Part shown: positions 42,398 to 52,027 of the stretch, in pieces
Numbering within the stretch: the stretch's first letter is position 1
Layout: each line of letters starts with the position of its first letter
Assembly: GCF_019793435.1 (NCBI RefSeq)
Contig: NZ_JAILYH010000017.1
Coordinates: forward strand, 113,359 to 177,358
Direction: 5' to 3'
Source of the DNA: Rhizobium redzepovicii
GTDB taxonomy: Bacteria; Pseudomonadota; Alphaproteobacteria; Rhizobiales; Rhizobiaceae
DNA: 64,000 nt
Notes under the pieces: model-generated
Database searches by the model: none
What the model was told of the DNA's origin: nothing
The model's input: only the letters and a program-made list of their open reading frames with translations
Position numbers and translations under genes: made by a program

Positions 42398-43189
42398 TCA
42401 GGATTGCAACAGATCCTTCTCCGTTCCGGCAGGTTCTGCAATAGGCGGGCGCGATATCCGATCGAACAACGAAAACAGCAGGAAACCGAAGACGAAACCG
42501 CCGATATGCGCGTCCCAGGCAATGGGCTGGTCGCTGTCGCCGACAAGCGGGATGCCGACGGCGATCAGGGCGTTGCCGACCAGCCAGAGCAGCATGAAGA
42601 TGACGACGGTGCGGCTCTGCAGCGCCTCGGCGATGGACAGCCGGGCATTGAGATGCGCAGGCAGCATCGGCCGCCGTTCGGCGGGAAAGGCGAATCGGCA
42701 GGCAGCCCCCATCAGCCCGGAGATGACGCCCGACGCGCCGATCAAAAGCGTCACATCCCCCCAGTTCAACACTGCGTGCAGGGCGGCGGAGGCGGCGGCT
42801 GAAAAGAGCCAGAAAAGCACGAATCGCAGCGTCCCGATGCGGCGCGCGACCGGCGCGCCGAAGGCCATCAACCAGAAGCCGTTGAAGACGATATGCTGGA
42901 CGCTGCCATGCAGCAGTGAATAGGTAACCGGCGTCCAGAACAGCTCCGGCCCCTGCTGCGACAGCGGAATCACATAGCGGGCGGGCACGAAGCCGAAGGT
43001 GAAGAACAGCCAGCTCAGCGCATCATCGGAGAGCACGAGCTCTTGCGCCGCATAGATGACGACAATCAGGCAAAGGCTGAAGAACAGCGCCGGTGGAAGG
43101 TTGAAGACCGGCACGCGCGGCCGCTTTGCCGGCGGCTGGACCTCGGGAGGTTCGGGCGCCTTATGGGGCTCGGCCGTCTGCTCATTCAT
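42398..43189 (-). CDS. Rhomboid-family intramembrane serine protease
   Basis: A 263-residue membrane protease with six or seven helices. The catalytic serine is Ser153 in IGASGVISGLMG and the histidine is His228 in WDAHIGGFVFGF. The supporting motif HGSVQHIVFN (94-103) is intact, so activity is expected. The first 30 residues are a Pro/Glu-rich cytoplasmic tail. The start at 43189 is preferred; the open frame runs 56 codons further without similarity. Substrates are unknown. A minus-strand terminator 47 bp upstream may affect its transcription. Confidence 0.93.
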   Translation of the reverse strand: MNEQTAEPHKAPEPPEVQPPAKRPRVPVFNLPPALFFSLCLIVVIYAAQELVLSDDALSWLFFTFGFVPARYVIPLSQQGPELFWTPVTYSLLHGSVQHIVFNGFWLMAFGAPVARRIGTLRFVLFWLFSAAASAALHAVLNWGDVTLLIGASGVISGLMGAACRFAFPAERRPMLPAHLNARLSIAEALQSRTVVIFMLLWLVGNALIAVGIPLVGDSDQPIAWDAHIGGFVFGFLLFSLFDRISRPPIAEPAGTEKDLLQS

Positions 43190-43235
43190 TTCAGTATCGC
43201 CTCGTTGAGGCCTCAGCCATACAGGAGCACCTGTC

Positions 43236-43266
43236 AAAAAAAAAGCCGTCCGAAGTGCCGGACGGC
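43236..43266 (-). terminator. Strong minus-strand intrinsic terminator upstream of the rhomboid gene
   Basis: On the minus strand GCCGTCCG-N6-CGGACGGC is followed by nine T residues. There is no minus-strand protein gene upstream of it for more than 1 kb, and the next minus-strand gene starts 47 bases downstream. It must end an otherwise unannotated transcript or act as a leader attenuator. Confidence 0.85.
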
Positions 43267-43375
43267 ATACCGGTGTCCAAGGAAAGACCTCGGCCCGGGC
43301 AGGTTGTGCTGAACTTCGAAAGTCGAAGCGATGGCCGGACAGTGCCACGGCAGGCACCGCACCTCAACCGAAACC
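43236..43375 (-). ncRNA. Candidate small RNA or leader RNA ending at the terminator at 43236
   Basis: The minus-strand sequence before the terminator can form several hairpins: GTGCC-N6-GGCAC (43349-43364 region), CTTCGA-N3-TCGAAG (43314-43328) and the terminator itself. No protein is encoded. The 5' end is a guess; the AAGGTTAAG/GGTTAAG repeats near 43375-43390 mark the AT-rich point where a promoter could lie. It could be an independent sRNA or the attenuated 5' leader of the rhomboid gene. No known family was recognised. Confidence 0.4.
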
Positions 43376-43481
43376 CTTTCTTAACCTTAACCGCCGCGAG
43401 TTGGCATGAAATCCGCAAGGTTGAGCCTGTAGGGGCAATGAGTGCCCGAAAATGACCCGGAATGGGACAGGTTGGTGAAAA

Positions 43482-44099
43482 ATGCGTGTGCAAACGACCA
43501 TCGAAATTTTTGACTACTGGAACCGTATCCGCGGCGCAGCCGATGCGCCGCTGAAAGCGCAGATCGAACCCTCCGCTGTCCCGCATCTGCTCCAGAGCCT
43601 GTTCATTCTCGAGACCCGCGAGGAAGGCGATATCGGCTTCCGGCTCGCCGGCACCCGCATCTGCGATCTGTTCGGGCGGGATCTGCGCGGCGCACGCTTC
43701 TCCTCACTCTGGGCAAACGGCCAGCACGCCGACATCGAACGCACCGCGATGGGCGTCATGGACCATGTCCTGCCGGCCCTGTTCAACGCCACCGGCTACA
43801 GCACCGTCGGCCATCAGGCCTCCTTCGAGATCATCATGATGCCGCTGCGCTCGCCGGGCGGCGCCTGCGACCGGCTGCTCGGCGCAATCGCACCCACGGC
43901 GGCTGCGAGCTGGCTGGAGATCGTGCCGCTCGAATTCCTGGCTCTCGACCGCAGCCGTCTTCTGCCCGGCAAATTCGGCAACGCTGAAGCCGCCGAGCTG
44001 CGCCCCATCAACGAAATCGTCGCCGCCAAAAGCGCCGGTTTCGGGCAGGTCATGCGCCGCATGGTGTCGCAGCTGCTGACGAGTGCGGAGGCGCGCTGA
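43482..44099 (+). CDS. PAS_5-family protein
   Basis: A 205-residue protein of the alphaproteobacterial PAS_5 group (formerly a DUF): FDYWNRIRGAADAPLKAQIEP near residue 10, then LFILETREEGDIGFRLAGTRICDLFGRDLRGARF near 40-75 are typical. It lacks any attached output domain, so it probably senses a small ligand and acts through partners. A PilZ protein follows 124 bp later on the same strand, an arrangement suggesting a surface or motility control role, which is inference. Confidence 0.88.
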   Translation: MRVQTTIEIFDYWNRIRGAADAPLKAQIEPSAVPHLLQSLFILETREEGDIGFRLAGTRICDLFGRDLRGARFSSLWANGQHADIERTAMGVMDHVLPALFNATGYSTVGHQASFEIIMMPLRSPGGACDRLLGAIAPTAAASWLEIVPLEFLALDRSRLLPGKFGNAEAAELRPINEIVAAKSAGFGQVMRRMVSQLLTSAEAR

Positions 44100-44222
44100 C
44101 AGTCCCGTTTCGGGACATCGGTCATACTCGTTTTCGGCTATATGAGAATGAGGCAAAACAACCTTCTGTTAATGGATTGCGGGTAATGATCGGTCTCTCA
44201 GATTTCATAAAGAAGCCTTTTG

Positions 44223-44834
44223 ATGCACTCGTTCCAGCCAGCTCAGACGCAAAGACCTGCGCCGCGCCCTGAACAGGGCGTTTTTCAGCGTGTGCCCATC
44301 AATATGCAGGGCCGGCTGATGCTTGCCAGTTACGAGGAGTTCGAATGCATGGTGATCGACATGTCGCCTGGCGACATGTATGTCACCTGCCTTGGCCGGC
44401 CACGCGCCAACGAACGTGTCGTCGCCTATATCGACCATCTCGGCCGCGTCGAAGGTTATGTCCAGACGCTCGACGGCCGCGGCTTCACCATGTCGATCAA
44501 CGCCACCGAGCGGAAGCGGGAGAAGCTCGCCGCCCAGCTTACCTGGCTTGCCAACAAACATGAGCTCGGTCTGCCGGAAGATCGTCGCCATGACCGTCTG
44601 ACGCCACGCGATACGAATACCGAACTAACCCTCGAGGACGGCACCCGTTATACCTGCCGTATCATGGACCTTTCGCTGTCGGGCGCTGCCGTTGACGTTG
44701 AGATGCGCCCCTCGATCGGAACTGCGGTGCGGCTCGGCAACATGCGCGGCCGCGTCGTCCGCCATTTCGTCGAAGGTGTGGCGATCGAATTCCTGTCGAT
44801 CCAGTCCCGCGAGACGCTGCGCGAATTCCTCTGA
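44223..44834 (+). CDS. Tandem PilZ-domain protein
   Basis: A 203-residue protein with two PilZ domains. The second carries both c-di-GMP-binding motifs: RRHDR (121-125) and DLSLSG (149-154). The first has a shifted, shortened motif (R23...R31, DMSPGD at 46-51) and is probably degenerate, serving in dimerisation or partner binding. No other output domain is attached. The start at 44223 has AAAGAAG upstream; a TTG one codon before is also possible. A GGDEF gene lies at the left end of the window but is not linked. Confidence 0.9.
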   Translation: MHSFQPAQTQRPAPRPEQGVFQRVPINMQGRLMLASYEEFECMVIDMSPGDMYVTCLGRPRANERVVAYIDHLGRVEGYVQTLDGRGFTMSINATERKREKLAAQLTWLANKHELGLPEDRRHDRLTPRDTNTELTLEDGTRYTCRIMDLSLSGAAVDVEMRPSIGTAVRLGNMRGRVVRHFVEGVAIEFLSIQSRETLREFL

Positions 44835-45044
44835 GACACCGTTGATTACGTGACGGTGCCGCCGATGCGCTTGCCGGGCGCGCACCCGGTCAGGTCCTGT
44901 TGACAAGCCTGGGTTTCACGGCAAGAGATCTGCCAGCGGCAATAAAATCGGGCTTCGGAAAGCAGGAGCGAAATCCTGTCGCAAGTCGTTCCTACCATTC
45001 AGCCATAGATATTATGAGTGGAACAACCTTCGACAGGCACAACG

Positions 45045-46019
45045 ATGTCGGCTCTCTATCCGGAAATCGAACCCTATGATCATGGCCTGCTCGACACGGG
45101 CGACGGCAACCTGATCTATTGGGAGGCCTGCGGCAATCCGGCTGGCCGGCCGGCGCTGGTGCTGCACGGCGGGCCGGGCTCCGGCTGCTCGACGACGGCG
45201 CGGCGCCATTTCGATCCCGACGCCTATCGAATCATTCTGTTCGATCAGCGCAATTGCGGCCGCAGCCTGCCGAGCGCTGCCGATCGCAAAACCGACCTCT
45301 CCCTCAATACCACCTGGCATCTTGTCGGCGATATCGAGCGGCTGCGGCTGTTCTTCGGCATCGACGCCTGGCTCGTTTTCGGCAATTCCTGGGGCTCGAC
45401 ACTGTCGCTCGCCTATGCCGAGACCCATCCGCAGCGCGTCGTAGCGATCGTCATATCAGGCGTAACCACCACAAGGCGCTCGGAAATCGACTGGCTCTGT
45501 CGCGGCATGGCGCCGCTCTTTCCGGAGGAATGGCACCGTTTCCGCCAGGCGGCTTCTGCGGACAGCCAGGAGCGAGATGAGGACATAGTTGCCGCCTATC
45601 ATCGCCTTCTCAACCATTCCGACTCCGAGACGCGCCTGAAAGCGGCCCGCGACTGGCATGACTGGGAGGCGGCCTCCATCCTGCTCGCCGATCCTCAAGG
45701 ACTGCCACGCCGCTGGGCCGATCCGGCCTATCTGCTGACGCGCGCCCGCATCATCACTCACTATTTCGTCAACGGCGCCTGGCTGGAGGACGGCCAGCTT
45801 TTGAACAACGCCGGGCGGCTGACAGGCATTCCAGCGATCTTGCTACAGGGACGGCTCGATATCGAGGCGCCGCTGGTGACCGCCTGGGAACTGGCCCGCG
45901 CCTGGCCGCAAAGCGAGCTGCAACTCCTTCCGCATGCTGCCCATTCCATCGCAAATCCCGATATGAGCGCCGCGATCGTCGCCGCTACCGATCGATTTCG
46001 CGATTTCCAGCAAAAATAA
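45045..46019 (+). CDS. pip: Prolyl iminopeptidase
   Basis: A 324-residue cytoplasmic alpha/beta hydrolase removing N-terminal proline from peptides. HGGPGSG (41-47) is the oxyanion motif, FGNSWGST (112-119) holds the nucleophile Ser115, and a late aspartate (LDIEAP) and histidine (HAAHSI) complete the triad. The family-typical opening LYPEIEPYDHGLLDTGDG supports the ATG at 45045; a GTG at 45018 adds nine residues. It is a single-gene unit. Confidence 0.93.
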   Translation: MSALYPEIEPYDHGLLDTGDGNLIYWEACGNPAGRPALVLHGGPGSGCSTTARRHFDPDAYRIILFDQRNCGRSLPSAADRKTDLSLNTTWHLVGDIERLRLFFGIDAWLVFGNSWGSTLSLAYAETHPQRVVAIVISGVTTTRRSEIDWLCRGMAPLFPEEWHRFRQAASADSQERDEDIVAAYHRLLNHSDSETRLKAARDWHDWEAASILLADPQGLPRRWADPAYLLTRARIITHYFVNGAWLEDGQLLNNAGRLTGIPAILLQGRLDIEAPLVTAWELARAWPQSELQLLPHAAHSIANPDMSAAIVAATDRFRDFQQK

Positions 46020-46384
46020 TTTTGCCGCCGAAAACTGAAATCCGATCGATCATTCGCTTTCGGGCGGGCCGAATCGCCCGATCCCGGCTGCATTGCCAAC
46101 CTACTGCGCAACGCCCAACCGCCGCCGGCCGTTATCCGGCTCAATGAAAATCCTTAACGGCCAGACGGTAATTCAAGCTTTTCCCACGCGAAAGCCTTGT
46201 TGCGGGAATTACAATTTTAATCGATTTCGAGACAAATGCGCGTCGAATTTTACGCGCATTCGAGATTGTTTTTAGCCAGATTTTATCGGCATTTGAATCA
46301 ACTAAGCCTCTAATTCTATTACGCAATTTTCCGTGAGATAAAAACGTCCGTGTCATTGTCGCCTCAACTTACGGGGAGACGGCA
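46020..46384. other. AT-rich intergenic region
   Basis: This 365-bp gap holds no recognised gene. A nine-base hairpin AATGCGCGT-N8-ACGCGCATT (46235-46260) is followed after eight bases by TTTTT; it may end a short transcript or act in the 5' region of the next gene. The last 120 bases are AT-rich and probably contain the promoter of the peptidase gene. Confidence 0.45.
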
Positions 46385-46990
46385 ATGACAACTGCAAACA
46401 TCTGGAAAGGCGGCCTTCTGGCCGGTGCCCTCATGCTGGCGATGGCGGGTTCGGGACAAGCGATGTCCGCCAGCATGGCCCTGGCGGGCAACGCCAGCCC
46501 GCCGATCGGGCACTATGAATTCTGCAAGGCGAATCCGACGGAATGTTCCTTTGCCGGCGGCGATGCCGGGCCGGCCATCCTCACCGAGGATCGCTGGAAG
46601 GAAATCCTCAAGGTCAATTACACCGTCAATTCGACGATCCAGCCGGAGACGGATGAACAGATTTACGGCGTCGAAGAACGCTGGGCTTACCCGACAACGG
46701 TCGGCGACTGTGAGGATTATGCCCTGCTGAAGCGCAAGATGCTGATCGAAGATGGCTTCTCGCCATCCGACACGCTGATCACCGTCGTGCTGCAGCCCAA
46801 CGGCGAAGGCCATGCCGTGCTGACGGTCCGCACCGATCACGGCGATTTCATCCTCGACAACATGCGCAACAAGGTGCTGCTGTGGTCGGATACCGAATAT
46901 ACCTATCTGAAGCGCCAGTCCGCCGACAATCCGGCCCGCTGGTCGAAGCTCCAGGACGGCCGCGCTGTTGCGGTTGGTAGCGTCAAGTAA
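46385..46990 (+). CDS. Bacterial transglutaminase-like cysteine peptidase (BTLCP) family
   Basis: A 201-residue exported protein with a signal peptide to about residue 27 (GLLAGALMLAMAGSGQA-M). The catalytic triad of the family is present: Cys109 in VGDCEDYALLKR, His143 in GEGHAVLTV and Asp158 in DFILDNM. Homologues of the LapG type cleave surface adhesins in response to c-di-GMP, but this protein lacks an adjacent LapD and its target is unknown. GGGGAGA precedes the ATG and a strong terminator follows. Confidence 0.9.
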   Translation: MTTANIWKGGLLAGALMLAMAGSGQAMSASMALAGNASPPIGHYEFCKANPTECSFAGGDAGPAILTEDRWKEILKVNYTVNSTIQPETDEQIYGVEERWAYPTTVGDCEDYALLKRKMLIEDGFSPSDTLITVVLQPNGEGHAVLTVRTDHGDFILDNMRNKVLLWSDTEYTYLKRQSADNPARWSKLQDGRAVAVGSVK

Positions 46991-47043
46991 GAACAGCCTG
47001 CGGCCCGGTCAGTCCCCGCATCCCGTCCCCGACCGGCGCCCAA

Positions 47044-47082
47044 GAGCCGTTCCCGCTGTCCCGGGAACGGCTCGCTCTTTTT
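47044..47082 (+). terminator. Intrinsic terminator
   Basis: A perfect 11-base stem GAGCCGTTCCC/GGGAACGGCTC with an eight-base loop is followed by GCTCTTTTT, 54 bases after the BTLCP stop. Confidence 0.88.
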
Positions 47083-47230
47083 CGGGACAGGCTTTCATTC
47101 CAGTGCGACCCACATCCCTGATATCTTAGCGAATTATTAACCGTACCGGTCTGATCATGCCGATCAGATTCATCATCGGCACCGGCGGCTCATGTTCCTC
47201 CTGCGGCGGACCGAAACACGAAGCACCGCC

Positions 47231-47977
47231 ATGAGCCACGCCGCGCACAGCGCACCCGACGAGCAGCCGCTTTTTTCCATGGGTTTTCTCCTCCGCACGA
47301 TGGCGGTGATCGCCATTCTTGCGGTTCTGACCGTCGCCATCAGCGTCGGCGGCCGTTGGTTCGGCCGGCATATCTCGCTTGCCGGCAACACCGACAGCAC
47401 GGCCGATATCACGCTGGCCATCGGCCGCGACACCGTGAAATTCCCCGAGAATGTGATCCGCTTCCCGAGTCAAAGGCATGACGGTGCGGTCGAGCGTGTC
47501 GATCTCTACCTCGCCTGGCCTGAGATGCAGGGCTACGGCAAGGAAAACCGCATTCGATTCGACGATATCGGCCAATCCTCCGGCCTGATCTTTCTGCAAC
47601 TGACCCAGAGCACCATGTCGCGAGACATGTCCGGGCGGCTGGAGCCGATCTACTCGCACCTGCTCGAAGGATTGGCCGAGCCCTTCCGCGACGGCCTGAC
47701 GCTGCACCGTCTTCGCGCCGACGCGGGTTACGGCGACGAGGTGCTGCTGACGGCGCCCGCCAAGAACGGGCTGGATTACGTCGTGCGCTGCATACTGCCT
47801 TCATCCCCGGATAAGGCGGCGAGCGGTGATTGTCAGCGCGATATCAAAGTCGGCAGGGATCTCAGCGTTCTCTACCGCTTCTCAAGCAGCCATTTGAATG
47901 ACTGGGAACATATTGATGCCGCTATCCGCACCTTTGTGGAAGCGCGCCTTATGAACCGTTCCGCGACAAGTCCCTAA
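47231..47977 (+). CDS. Membrane-anchored hypothetical protein (248 aa)
   Basis: An N-terminal membrane helix (about residues 19-42, LLRTMAVIAILAVLTVAIS) anchors a periplasmic domain of about 200 residues. No known fold was recognised; two cysteines (VRCILPS, GDCQRD) could form a disulfide. The start at 47231 is chosen because similarity-like composition begins there; an in-frame ATG at 47192 adds 13 residues, and neither has a clear ribosome-binding site. It resembles conserved rhizobial proteins of unknown role. Confidence 0.65.
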   Translation: MSHAAHSAPDEQPLFSMGFLLRTMAVIAILAVLTVAISVGGRWFGRHISLAGNTDSTADITLAIGRDTVKFPENVIRFPSQRHDGAVERVDLYLAWPEMQGYGKENRIRFDDIGQSSGLIFLQLTQSTMSRDMSGRLEPIYSHLLEGLAEPFRDGLTLHRLRADAGYGDEVLLTAPAKNGLDYVVRCILPSSPDKAASGDCQRDIKVGRDLSVLYRFSSSHLNDWEHIDAAIRTFVEARLMNRSATSP

Positions 47978-48112
47978 AATGCTCCCCGGACAGCGAAATA
48001 AACGATTCATCATAAACGGATTGGTAACGCCCAATCGGTAAATTCTAAAGACGGGCTGTACTACGGGAGGCGTGCCGTCCCGACGCCGAAATCCGAATGC
48101 CAAATATCTGAA

Positions 48113-49687
48113 ATGCAAGCGAAGAGTGGAATAGTGTCAAGGTCAGTCTCCTCCGTATCATCGTCCCGATCCGGCAGCTTTTTTGCAAAGCTCATGGCGA
48201 TCCTTTCGGTGGCCCTCACGGTCGTCCTGGTCGATTCGGTCAGTGCCGAAGCAGAAGCGGCGAATTCGAAATATGCGGGCATCGTCGTCGACGCCAAGAC
48301 CGGCAACGTTCTCTACAGTGAGAATGCCGACCGGCTGCAATATCCCGCTTCCCTCACCAAGATGATGACCATCTACATGACCTTCGAGGCACTGGAGCAA
48401 GGCCGCATCCGTCTCGATACGCCGGTTCCCTTCTCCGCCCACGCGGCATCTCAGGCGCCGACCAAGCTCGGCGTTCGCGCCGGCGGCACGATCACAGTCG
48501 AGCAGGGCATTCTCGGCCTCGTCACCCTGTCGGCTAATGATGCCGCAACCGCGCTCGGCGAAATGCTCGGCGGCGGCAGCGAGGATCGTTTCGCCCAGTT
48601 GATGACCGCCAAGGCGCATGCGCTCGGTATGACCCGCACCACCTATCGCAACGCCAACGGCCTGCCGAATACGGCGCAGATGACGACGGCGCGCGATCAG
48701 GCCCGTCTCGGCATCGCCCTTCGCCAGCATTTTCCGCAATATTACGGCTATTTCTCCACCCGCGCCTTCAAGTTCGGTACCCGCACGATCCGCAGCCACA
48801 ATCGCCTCGTCGGTTCGGTGCGCGGCGTTGACGGCATCAAGACCGGATATACCCGCGCTGCCGGCTTCAATCTGGTGAGTTCCGTGCAGGTGGACGGCAA
48901 GTCGATCGTCGGCGTCGTGCTCGGCGGCGCCTCGACGCCTGCCCGCGATGCCCAGATGCGCAATCTGATCGCCACCTATCTGCCGAAGGCATCGAGCCGC
49001 GGCGGATCGTCGGCACTGATCGCTGAGGCGGCCCCTGCCCCGGCGATGATCGTGACGCCCGCTCCGGTCATGCCGCAGAAGGTCCAGCCGCAAGTGGCAA
49101 AGACGATTACCGCAGCACAACCGCCGATTTCGGCAGCCGCCGCCGATCTCAGTCTGCCGCATAAAGGCCCGCTGCCGGATGCCCGCTATCAGGTCGCCGA
49201 GACCGAAGTGGCCTATACCGAAACCGCTCAGCCGAAGTCCGACAATCCGCTGGTAGCCCAGCCGATGCCGGCGCCGACCAAGGTCAAGACCATGACCTTC
49301 AAGCAGCAGGCATCGCTCGCCGCGCCGAAGCCGGCACCCGCCTCCGCGCGGCCGGAACAGGCCGATACGGCGGTCGACAACGTCACCACCGCTTCGACCA
49401 CCCCTGCCTCGGCCAGCGCCGCTTCAACCGATAATGGTCCGACCGGCTGGGTCGTGCAGGTCGGCGTCTCGCCGAGCCGGCAGATGGCCATGGATCTTCT
49501 GGAGAGCGCCAAGAGCAAGGGCGGCAAGGCACTGGCCTCGGCAAAGCCTTTCGCCGTCGCCTATGCCGCCGGCGGTGACCAGTTTTACCGCGCCCGCTTC
49601 GGCGGTTTCGACGACCAGCGCGATGCGGTCAATGCCTGCAAGGCCCTGAAGAAGGCCGGTATCAAGTGCTGGGCGGCTGCCCAATGA
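48113..49687 (+). CDS. D-alanyl-D-alanine carboxypeptidase with C-terminal SPOR domain
   Basis: A 524-residue periplasmic peptidoglycan enzyme of the PBP5/DacF (S11) family. Residues 22-50 form the signal peptide. Active-site motifs are SLTK (80-83), SAN (140-142) and KTG (243-245), all intact. A Pro/Ala-rich linker (about 300-440) leads to a SPOR domain (about 446-524, GWVVQVGVSPSRQMA), which binds denuded glycan at division sites. Removal of the terminal D-Ala at the septum or growth pole is the expected role. Confidence 0.95.
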   Translation: MQAKSGIVSRSVSSVSSSRSGSFFAKLMAILSVALTVVLVDSVSAEAEAANSKYAGIVVDAKTGNVLYSENADRLQYPASLTKMMTIYMTFEALEQGRIRLDTPVPFSAHAASQAPTKLGVRAGGTITVEQGILGLVTLSANDAATALGEMLGGGSEDRFAQLMTAKAHALGMTRTTYRNANGLPNTAQMTTARDQARLGIALRQHFPQYYGYFSTRAFKFGTRTIRSHNRLVGSVRGVDGIKTGYTRAAGFNLVSSVQVDGKSIVGVVLGGASTPARDAQMRNLIATYLPKASSRGGSSALIAEAAPAPAMIVTPAPVMPQKVQPQVAKTITAAQPPISAAAADLSLPHKGPLPDARYQVAETEVAYTETAQPKSDNPLVAQPMPAPTKVKTMTFKQQASLAAPKPAPASARPEQADTAVDNVTTASTTPASASAASTDNGPTGWVVQVGVSPSRQMAMDLLESAKSKGGKALASAKPFAVAYAAGGDQFYRARFGGFDDQRDAVNACKALKKAGIKCWAAAQ

Positions 49688-49800
49688 GCTATTCGATGCT
49701 GCCTGCGAGATGGCCGGCGGTATCGCTAACGGCCGGAATCGGTGTTTGCGTTTCCGGCCATCGTTCTTGAACTCGATCAGTATGGCGTACGGGGAAGACA

Positions 49801-50076
49801 ATGGCGATCAATGAGAATGTTCCGGGAATGCCTTCAGACCGCCGCATGGCGGCCAAGGGGCGTTCATCGCTGCATCCGTTGCACGAGGCGGCGATGCGGC
49901 TGGCCGAGATCGGCCTGCAGCGACCCAAGGCGAAGTCTCCGAAGACCCGCGATCTCATCAATCTGCTGCTTTGCCACGGCGCCCGCGCCTGGCGTTATTC
50001 CCAGCCCGAAGCCCGCATCCATCTGCATGTGACCTCGCCTGATGGCAGCGCGCCGGTGCAACTGCGCCTGCGCTGA
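49801..50076 (+). CDS. Hypothetical protein (91 aa)
   Basis: A basic, soluble 91-residue protein. The central helix (LHEAAMRLAEIGLQRPKAKSP) is followed by a strand-rich tail (RIHLHVTSPDGSAPVQLRL). No family is recognised, but the composition and start context (GGGAAGAC before ATG) fit a real gene. Confidence 0.55.
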   Translation: MAINENVPGMPSDRRMAAKGRSSLHPLHEAAMRLAEIGLQRPKAKSPKTRDLINLLLCHGARAWRYSQPEARIHLHVTSPDGSAPVQLRLR

Positions 50077-50124
50077 AGCTGGTGCCGCCGCCTGGACCCG
50101 ACAGGCGTTTTCGGGCGGCAGGCA

Positions 50125-50562
50125 TTAGAGCAGGCCAAGTTCTGTCAGCTCGCGGCGAAGGTCCGCGGGCATTTCGACGATACCGGTACCGAGGCTCGTC
50201 AGATCGCGCGGCACATCGTCTTCAGTGTAATAACGCCAGCCCTGGAAGGGACGCTTCGGCTGCGCAGCCGTCTCGATGACCTCCGGGCCGAGCATCAGCC
50301 GGCAGCGCGAGATGCCCTCGCCGTCGGTAAAGGTCTCGATGCCGAGCAGCTTCTGCCGCGCCTGCACCTGCCCCTTGATCACCCAGTAAAGCGAGCCGCC
50401 ATCGAGCAGCTCCTCCATGCGTTTCGGTACCATGCGCGTCGTGTGCACCGAATGCGGCTCGAGCCCGGCGGCGATGGCGCGCAGCGACCGCTCCGCCACC
50501 CATTCGCGCAGATCGTCTATCGAGTCGGCGCCGACACAGAGTTTGATGAGATGCAATGCCAT
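50125..50562 (-). CDS. DUF1489 family protein
   Basis: A 145-residue protein of DUF1489, a family confined mostly to alphaproteobacteria: LHLIKLCVGADSIDDL at the start, HTTRMVPKRMEELLDGGSLYWVIKG in the middle and PFQGWRYYTEDDVPRDL near the end are characteristic. The function is unknown. It is downstream of sdaA on the same strand (61 bp). Confidence 0.88.
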   Translation of the reverse strand: MALHLIKLCVGADSIDDLREWVAERSLRAIAAGLEPHSVHTTRMVPKRMEELLDGGSLYWVIKGQVQARQKLLGIETFTDGEGISRCRLMLGPEVIETAAQPKRPFQGWRYYTEDDVPRDLTSLGTGIVEMPADLRRELTELGLL

Positions 50563-50623
50563 GCCGCCGTTGAAATCCTTTTGGCGGCAGGCGTCAAGCG
50601 AGAACCATCACGAGTCCACAAAC

Positions 50624-52027
50624 TCAGCATTCGACGACATTGACGGCCAGGCCGCCCGTCGACGTTTCCTTGTATTTCTCGCTCATGTCATTGCCGGTCT
50701 GGCGCATCGTCTCGATACAGGCGTCGAGCGGCACGAAATGCTGGCCGTCGCCCTTGACCGCCAGCGATGCCGCAGTGACCGCCTTGACGGCGCCGAGCGC
50801 GTTGCGCTCGATACAGGGAACCTGCACCAGGCCCGCGACCGGATCGCAGGTCATGCCGAGATGATGTTCGAGCGCGATTTCGGCGGCGTTCTCGATCTGC
50901 TCCGGCGTGCCGCCCATGACGGCGGCAAGGCCGGCGGCCGCCATCGCCGCAGCCGAGCCGACCTCGCCCTGACAGCCAACCTCGGCGCCGGAGATCGAGG
51001 CATTGTGCTTGATGATGCCGCCGATGGCCGCGGCCGTCAGCAGATAATCGCGGATGCCGTTCTGATCCCAGTCCTCGTGGAAATGCTCGTAATAGCGGAT
51101 CGTCGCCGGAATGACCCCGGCCGCTCCGTTGGTCGGCGCCGTGACGACGCGCCCGCCGGCGGCATTCTCCTCATTGACGGCCATCGCATAGACGCTCAGC
51201 CAGTCGTTGGCGAGCAGCGGGTTGACGCGGTTGCTCCGCCACTCCTCCTCCAGCTTGTCGTGGATCCGGCGGGCGCGGCGCTTGACGTTGAGGCCGCCCG
51301 GCATGATGCCCTCGACCTTGAGCCCGCGCTCGATACAGGAGCGCATAGCCTCCCAGATGCGGTCGAGACCCTGATCAAGCTCCTCCGGGCTGCGCTGGCT
51401 CTCCTCGTTCGCCCGCTTCATCTGGGCGATCGACAGCCCGGAGCGCTCGGCCATCTCGAGCATCTGCCTGGCGGTGGCGAAGGGATAGGGCACGCGTGTG
51501 CCACCTGCTGCATTCTTCTTCGCCCGCATCTGTTCCAGCTCGGTGTCGGTAACGACGAAACCGCCGCCGACCGAATAATAGATGCGCTTGACGAGCAGCC
51601 GGCCGTCCCGGTCAAAAGCGGAAAAGATCATGCCGTTCGCATGGCCGGGCAGCGGCTGTTTCTTGTCGAAGATCAGGTCGGTCTTTGGCTGGAACTGATA
51701 GCCGGGATGCCCCTCCGGCGTGATGCGGCCGGTGCGCTCCACCGTATCGACGATACCGTCCATCTTGTCGGGATTAACGCTGTCGGGCGCCTCGCCCATC
51801 AACCCGAGAATGACGGCCCTGCCCGTGCCGTGGCCGATGCCGGTATGGGCGAGCGACCCGTGCAGGCTGACCGTGATCGCCACGACCTGCGCGCCCGAGG
51901 ACGGGCGCGGCCATTCGTTCGACAGGATCAGCGCGAGAAACCGGTTGGCGGCCGACATCGGACCCATCGTGTGCGAGCTCGACGGCCCGACACCGATCTT
52001 GAAGACATCGAATACCGAGAGAAACAT
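50624..52027 (-). CDS. sdaA: L-serine ammonia-lyase (iron-sulfur type)
   Basis: The 467-residue single-chain enzyme deaminates L-serine to pyruvate. The beta-type domain (1-150) opens [21 protein letters not shown], and the alpha-type domain carries the [4Fe-4S] cysteines in [16 protein letters not shown] (about 343), [14 protein letters not shown] and beyond. Length and order match E. coli SdaA. No linked glycine-cleavage genes or riboswitch are visible upstream. Confidence 0.97.
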
